Source: Edaphobacter sp. (lineage in GTDB: Bacteria; Acidobacteriota; Terriglobia; Terriglobales; Acidobacteriaceae). From it: 55,287 bases of DNA. The stretch covers positions 1 to 55,287 of the forward strand of contig JAOAPB010000092.1 of NCBI GenBank assembly GCA_025462645.1, given 5' to 3'. Below are positions 51,808-55,287 of the stretch, in pieces; position 1 is the stretch's first letter; each line of letters opens with the position of its first letter. The notes beneath the pieces were generated by a model. The model was not told where the DNA came from. It made no database searches and saw only the letters and a list, made by a program, of their open reading frames with translations. Both the position numbers and the translations under genes were made by a program.

Positions 51808-53040
51808 CTAGGCTTCGACCAACTGCCGCCCATATCGCTTCTCCACATACTCATCCAGAATGACTTGGAACTCCTCAACGATTCGGTCACCCTTCAGCGT
51901 GGTGAACAGCTTTCCATCCACATAGACCGGAGCTTTGGGCTCCTCAAACGTTCCTGGCAGGGAGATTCCGATGTTGGCGTGCTTCGACTCACCTGGGCCG
52001 TTCACGATGCAGCCCATCACGGCTAGCTTCAGCTCTTCCACTCCGGCGTACTGCTTCTTCCACTCCGGCATCTGCTCGACGAGATAGGTTTGGATTCGCT
52101 CTGCCAGCTCCTGGAAGTACGTTGAAGTCGTTCGTCCGCAGCCAGGGCAGCTCGTTACCTGCGGCATGAAGCTCCTGATCCCCAACGACTGCAGAATCTG
52201 CTGGCCGCAACGAACCTCCTCCGAACGATCTCCACCCGGAGTAGGCGTCAGGCTTACACGAATCGTATCGCCGATGCCCGACAACAGCAGCGGAGCCAGG
52301 CCCGCAGCCGAAGCCACGATTCCTTTCATTCCCATTCCGGCCTCGGTGAGGCCAAGATGCAGCGCATAGTCGCAGCGTCGCGCCAGTTCGGTGTAGACAT
52401 CGATCAGATCCCGCACACCCGAGACCTTGGCGCTGAGAAGGATCTGGTCGCGGCGCAGCCCATAGCGCTCCGCCGCCGCCGCGTTGTCCAGAGCGGACAC
52501 CACCATCGCCTCCATCATCACGTCACGTGCGGGCAGGGGATCGGCGGTCTTCGAGTTCTCGTCCATCATTTTGGTCAGCAAGGCCTGATCGAGCGATCCC
52601 CAGTTCACTCCGATTCGTACCGGTTTCTGGTGCTCTACCGCAACCTCAACCATCGTGCGAAAGTTATCGTCGTCTTTGCGGCCAATCGACACGTTGCCCG
52701 GATTGATCCTGTACTTTGCCAGAGCGCGGGCGGTGTCGGGATACTTCTTCAATAGAAGATGTCCGTTGTAATGGAAGTCCCCGATGATCGGCGTGCTCCA
52801 GCCCTTCTTGCCCAGAGCATCGACGATGTAGGGAACGGCTTTGGCAGCCTCGTCGTTGTTTACGGTAACGCGAACCATCTCCGAACCGGACCGTGCCAGC
52901 GCAGCCACCTGCTGCACGGTGCTCTCCACGTCCGCCGTATCCGTGTTCGTCATCGATTGCACGACAACCGGCGCATCGGATCCGACCCGAACGCCTCCAA
53001 TGTTCACCGTTACCGCGCGACGACGCTGTATCTCAGGCAT
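51808..53040 (-). CDS. ispG: 4-hydroxy-3-methylbut-2-enyl-diphosphate synthase (flavodoxin-type)
   Basis: A 410-residue GcpE/IspG, the enzyme that converts methylerythritol cyclodiphosphate to HMBPP in the non-mevalonate isoprenoid pathway, using a [4Fe-4S] cluster. The TIM-barrel part starts [20 protein letters not shown], then [10 protein letters not shown]. The Fe-S ligands are in [11 protein letters not shown] and in [20 protein letters not shown]. The ATG at 53040, after GGAGAGTTT, is preferred to the frame open from 53094, which overlaps the tRNA region. It is convergent with the small paralogue pair and divergent from the tRNA gene. Confidence 0.97.
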   Translation of the reverse strand: MPEIQRRRAVTVNIGGVRVGSDAPVVVQSMTNTDTADVESTVQQVAALARSGSEMVRVTVNNDEAAKAVPYIVDALGKKGWSTPIIGDFHYNGHLLLKKYPDTARALAKYRINPGNVSIGRKDDDNFRTMVEVAVEHQKPVRIGVNWGSLDQALLTKMMDENSKTADPLPARDVMMEAMVVSALDNAAAAERYGLRRDQILLSAKVSGVRDLIDVYTELARRCDYALHLGLTEAGMGMKGIVASAAGLAPLLLSGIGDTIRVSLTPTPGGDRSEEVRCGQQILQSLGIRSFMPQVTSCPGCGRTTSTYFQELAERIQTYLVEQMPEWKKQYAGVEELKLAVMGCIVNGPGESKHANIGISLPGTFEEPKAPVYVDGKLFTTLKGDRIVEEFQVILDEYVEKRYGRQLVEA

Positions 53041-53104
53041 AAACTCTCCATCGCCAAGTTTATCATCGCGGGTCACGCCAACCTCACGGTACACTACCCC
53101 TACT

Positions 53105-53181
53105 GGCCCGGTAGCTCAGTTGCATAGAGCAGCGCACTCCTAACGCGAAGGTCGCAGGTTGGACTCCTGCCCGGGCCACCA
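53105..53181 (+). tRNA. tRNA-Arg (CCT anticodon)
   Basis: A 77-nt tRNA including the encoded CCA. The acceptor GGCCCGG/CCGGGCC, the D stem GCTC/GAGC and the T stem GCAGG/CCTGC are perfect. The anticodon loop CTCCTAA puts CCT at 53139-53141, reading AGG. Two features are odd. The anticodon stem GCGCA/CGCGA has mismatches at both ends (27:43 G-A and 31:39 A-C). In the loops, G19 is C (53123) and C56 is G (53161), a matched swap of the elbow 19:56 pair. Accessory DNA follows at its 3' end. Confidence 0.92.
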
Positions 53182-53708
53182 CTAACTCATTGAAAATGCT
53201 GATAATTACTAATGAGCCCCTCGCGCGGCAAAATATGCGTGCCTCGTTTGGGGATACTTTGGGGATACTTTTCATCTATTCTAGTGCTCGTCAGTGCGTC
53301 TCGGTGCGCATCGCACGAGCCGCGCTCTGTGAGCACCTCATACCCTCGTGCCGACCTCTTATTGAGCGTGGTGTGGCAACAGGTTCGTGATCGTTCAGGT
53401 AGCTCCAGGAACACAACAGAGCGTACGGCCATGCTGCCTTAGCAGCGGCCTCCAGATTCTGATCAGAAGCAGGGTGCCCGGTCGAATAGGCCCAACTCCA
53501 CGTCAGCTCTTGCCAGATGCGACCTTGTGGCGGCATATGTGAGCGTTCGTCTCGAATGGGTTAACTACTTCAAACACAAAAAGTATAGACGACACGGTTT
53601 GCCTTAATCTCCCCGGAAATAAATTTTCGTAACCGTGCCCCAAACAGTATTTGGAAGTGCCTTTAGCAGATGAGGGACGGATCGTCGAGACTGACCGGAC
53701 GGTGATGT
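53182..53708. other. Gene-free start of the tRNA-Arg-adjacent accessory region
   Basis: These 527 bp follow the tRNA directly. TTTGGGGATAC occurs twice in tandem (53247-53257 and 53258-53268), a motif I associate with sequence next to tyrosine-integrase sites in this phylum. No integrase, and no frame with a ribosome site or motif, is found. Open frames of 60-80 codons on both strands look fortuitous. It probably represents an old attachment region at the tRNA 3' end. Confidence 0.45.
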
Positions 53709-54179
53709 ATGTTGGAGAACTCGCGTCAATGGGATCGATTGAAATCGGCTCTTAAGCAAGACCGGGCTTTGAGAACAAGAGTGAGAACAAGCGAAGAACC
53801 TTTGCAGGATTCTCCATTAATGGTGAGTCCCTGGCCGGAAGTTCGGAGATGGTCCGAACGTTCGACAGAATGTTCCGCACAAGTCGCCGTCAATCTCATT
53901 CATGGGAAATGGAAGACACGGATTCTTTCACGGCTCCGGCATGGACCGACACGTTTGGGCGAATTGCGCCGAATCCTGCCCCAGGCATCGAAGAAGATGC
54001 TGGCGCAGCACCTTCGTGAAATGGAGCGAGACGGCCTCGTTGTGCGGAAGAACCTGAGTGGCCGAGTGCTACATGTGGAGTATTCGCTGTCCGAATCAGG
54101 CGGTTACGCGGCGTTGCATCTCATCAGCATGTTGCAGCATTGGAGCAACGAGCACTTGCCCTTCAGGACGAAAGAGTGA
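53709..54179 (+). CDS. HxlR-family transcriptional regulator
   Basis: A 156-residue winged-helix regulator. The HxlR pattern starts near residue 61: VNLIHGKWKTRILSRLRHGP, then TRLGELRRILPQASKKMLAQ, HLREMERDGLVVRKNLSGRV and VEYSLSESG. It lacks the N-terminal cysteine of redox-sensing members of the family; one Cys lies at about residue 57 (STECSAQ). A ~50-residue N-terminal extension is unusual. HxlR proteins often respond to reactive carbonyls or oxidative stress. The ATG at 53709 is accepted. It is followed after 94 bp by the toxin-antitoxin promoter. Confidence 0.87.
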   Translation: MLENSRQWDRLKSALKQDRALRTRVRTSEEPLQDSPLMVSPWPEVRRWSERSTECSAQVAVNLIHGKWKTRILSRLRHGPTRLGELRRILPQASKKMLAQHLREMERDGLVVRKNLSGRVLHVEYSLSESGGYAALHLISMLQHWSNEHLPFRTKE

Positions 54180-54220
54180 ATTTGAGTTAGCCCCCAAATG
54201 GAGACGGAATGTCATGGGAA

Positions 54221-54260
54221 TTGATCTCACAAGCACCGAAGGTGTACATTCAAGTGTACA
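54221..54260 (+). promoter_or_regulatory. Toxin-antitoxin promoter with TGTACA operator pair
   Basis: TTGATC (54221-54226) and TACATT (54245-54250) are 18 bp apart. Two TGTACA palindromes (54243-54248 and 54255-54260), 12 bp apart, overlap the -10 box and the predicted start point. They are positioned for autorepression by the antitoxin. GGAGG (54264-54268) follows, then the ATG at 54274. Confidence 0.7.
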
Positions 54261-54273
54261 CATGGAGGTGCCT

Positions 54274-54540
54274 ATGCCTGCAATCAAGGTGGGGGTACGG
54301 GAGTTCCGCGAGCAGATTGCCCGGTTTTTGGAGTCCGATACGCCTGTCGCCGTGACGCGGCGCGGCGAGACTCTTGGAGTCTACGTGCCGACCCCGCGCA
54401 AATCCGTCAAATCGGCCGATATGACCGAACTACGCGCAGCGGCTGACCGCCTCGCAGCCGCTCTCTCCGATGTAGACGAGGAAGAGATCGTCGCAGAGTT
54501 CAAACAGATGCGCCGCGGAAGAAAGGCTGCCACCCGCTGA
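54274..54540 (+). CDS. Phd/YefM-type antitoxin (VapB-like)
   Basis: An 88-residue antitoxin. The N-terminus PAIKVGVREFREQIARFLES with TPVAVTRRGETLGVYVPT is the Phd/YefM dimerisation and DNA-binding fold. The C-terminal half (ELRAAADRLAAALSDVDEEE, IVAEFKQMRRGRKAATR) is the helical region that would wrap the toxin. The ATG at 54274, five bases after GGAGG, is chosen over longer frames because it starts the fold. It is one base before the PIN-toxin ATG, a classic coupled arrangement. The upstream TGTACA pair is its probable operator. Confidence 0.88.
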   Translation: MPAIKVGVREFREQIARFLESDTPVAVTRRGETLGVYVPTPRKSVKSADMTELRAAADRLAAALSDVDEEEIVAEFKQMRRGRKAATR

Positions 54541-54541
54541 G

Positions 54542-54985
54542 ATGATCGTTCTGGACGCCAACATCCTGATTCGTGCCGTCCTGGGGAAGCGCGTCCGGCA
54601 GCTCCTTGAGACCTATGCTGCACACGGCATCCGGTTTTATGCCCCGGAAGTTGCGTATACCGATGCGGAGAAATACTTGCCCGCGCTACTGGCCAAACGG
54701 GGAAAGTCAAATAGCGATGTTTCCGCCACGCTAGCCTATCTGCAATCTCTGGTCGAGCCTATCGGCGAGGAGGCATACGGTCTCTTCGAAGCAGACGCTT
54801 GGCAGCGTCTGCAGGGCAGGGACGAGGAGGACTGGCCCGTTCTGGCTACGGCCTTGTCTCTGTCCTGTGCGATCTGGACAGAAGATACAGATTTCTTTGG
54901 AACTGGAGTTGCGGTTTGGACTTCCGATCGTGTCGAAATCTTCCTCAAAGAACAATCCAAGCCCGATGACTTGGAAGAGTTCTAG
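54542..54985 (+). CDS. vapC: PIN-domain ribonuclease toxin
   Basis: A 147-residue PIN-domain protein, one base after the antitoxin stop. The metal-binding acidic residues are at Asp5 (IVLDANILIRAV), the Glu/Asp pair in YTDAEKYLPA, the DEEDWPVLATAL aspartate and WTEDTDFFG. Members of this family cleave RNA, often tRNA. It ends with an acidic tail (SKPDDLEEF). The complete set of acidic ligands suggests activity. With the antitoxin it forms a stabilisation module of the accessory region. Confidence 0.9.
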   Translation: MIVLDANILIRAVLGKRVRQLLETYAAHGIRFYAPEVAYTDAEKYLPALLAKRGKSNSDVSATLAYLQSLVEPIGEEAYGLFEADAWQRLQGRDEEDWPVLATALSLSCAIWTEDTDFFGTGVAVWTSDRVEIFLKEQSKPDDLEEF

Positions 54986-55065
54986 GCTGTGGTCCAGGTC
55001 CGTCAACGATCCTGCTGGTCAAAGAGAGGAGAGGTTGGATAAACAAAGTGGTCACTGAGTGAGTT

Positions 55066-55267
55066 GGCGATTTGTACTAAACCGCGCTTCGCGGGTAGCT
55101 GGAAGCGGTGTACGATTTGGTAGGACAAATTGCATGCTGCACCCCGCCACAGCCATCGCGGCAGTCACGATTCCTGTGCCAGAGTCGGCACGAAATTGCT
55201 GCACTGCAATGAATCTCCTTAAAGCAATTGTCCTGCCAAATCCCCACACGGTTTAGTACAAATCGCC
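55066..55267. mobile_element. MITE-like inverted-repeat element (202 bp)
   Basis: GGCGATTTGTACTAAACCG (55066-55084) and its exact inverse CGGTTTAGTACAAATCGCC (55249-55267) form perfect 19-bp terminal inverted repeats. Inside them, GATTTGGTAGGACAAATTGC and GCAATTGTCCTGCCAAATC form a second, near-perfect pair, and GTGCC/GGCAC makes a small central hairpin. No transposase is encoded. A short CCGCG-CTT-CGCGG hairpin abuts the left end. It may be a miniature element mobilised in trans. No clear target duplication is visible. Confidence 0.75.
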
Positions 55268-55287
55268 TTATCCGCACTGCTCCGGAC

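Noticed and set aside
53187..53536. Frames after the tRNA as a possible integrase remnant
   Set aside because: No tyrosine-recombinase motif (R...HxxR...Y) is readable in any frame.
1..55287. CRISPR arrays, rRNA genes, plasmid origin, prophage structural genes
   Set aside because: No regularly spaced repeats with unique spacers, no rRNA, no replication initiator and no phage head or tail genes were seen.

Overview
The window is a high-GC chromosomal segment that looks like the soil Acidobacteria class Terriglobia (Acidobacteriaceae; Granulicella/Edaphobacter/Terriglobus type). The reasons are protein style, frequent GTG/TTG starts, and intergenic filler built from degenerate CAACAGCAA runs, 'CTTCGCTGCGCTCAGGATGAC'-type repeats and 'CCCACC...GATGGGGCACCC' hairpins, which I associate with that group. 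The assignment is inference; no 16S or other decisive marker is present.

Layout. 1-11.1 kb holds housekeeping and stress genes: uvrB, a histidine phosphatase, a CLC-F fluoride exporter under a clear fluoride riboswitch, a FAD monooxygenase, a secreted M28 peptidase, a phosphoglycolate phosphatase, a DUF4097-like GSGN-repeat protein, a membrane-fusion (HlyD) adaptor, and lexA with what looks like a leaderless promoter. 11.3-13.6 kb is a regulatory trio: an OmpR-type response regulator, a 78-residue protein resembling an isolated histidine-kinase dimerisation helix pair, and a sigma-54 activator with no DNA-binding domain. 13.9-34.6 kb is one long co-directional flagellar cluster: flgB-flgC-fliE-fliF-fliG-fliH-fliI-fliJ, then a sigma-54-type promoter, fliK-flgD-flgE-fliL-fliN'-fliO-fliP-fliQ-fliR-flhB-flhA-fliA-fliM-fliN, and a last gene encoding an MshEN-like (possibly c-di-GMP binding) protein with a four-cysteine motif. 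A strong intrinsic terminator follows. Oddities of the cluster are a FlgD with only the N-terminal domain, a FliO without an obvious membrane helix, two SpoA/FliN proteins, and a FliP with a long N-terminal extension.

34.6-42 kb carries a repeat-rich intergenic region, a peptidoglycan-binding-like secreted protein, an HtrA/DegP protease, and a minus-strand set of EamA transporter, secreted amidohydrolase and M20 peptidase. 42-44.3 kb is a less GC-rich accessory island with direct repeats at three scales (56, 25 and 16 bp). In it, a 16-bp tandem duplication frameshifts an otherwise intact gene. 44.3-53.1 kb returns to core genes: truA, a TolC-type outer membrane protein, a DUF255 thioredoxin-fold protein, an MscS channel, two tandem secreted coiled-coil paralogues, and ispG.

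At 53.1 kb a tRNA-Arg(CCT) shows a swapped 19:56 tertiary pair and a weak anticodon stem. It is followed by accessory DNA: an HxlR-type regulator, a Phd/VapB-VapC-like toxin-antitoxin pair with a visible promoter/operator, and a 202-bp MITE-like inverted-repeat element at the right edge. No integrase lies inside the window. Filament, P/L-ring and stator genes (fliC, flgH, flgI, motAB) are absent and must be elsewhere if the organism swims.
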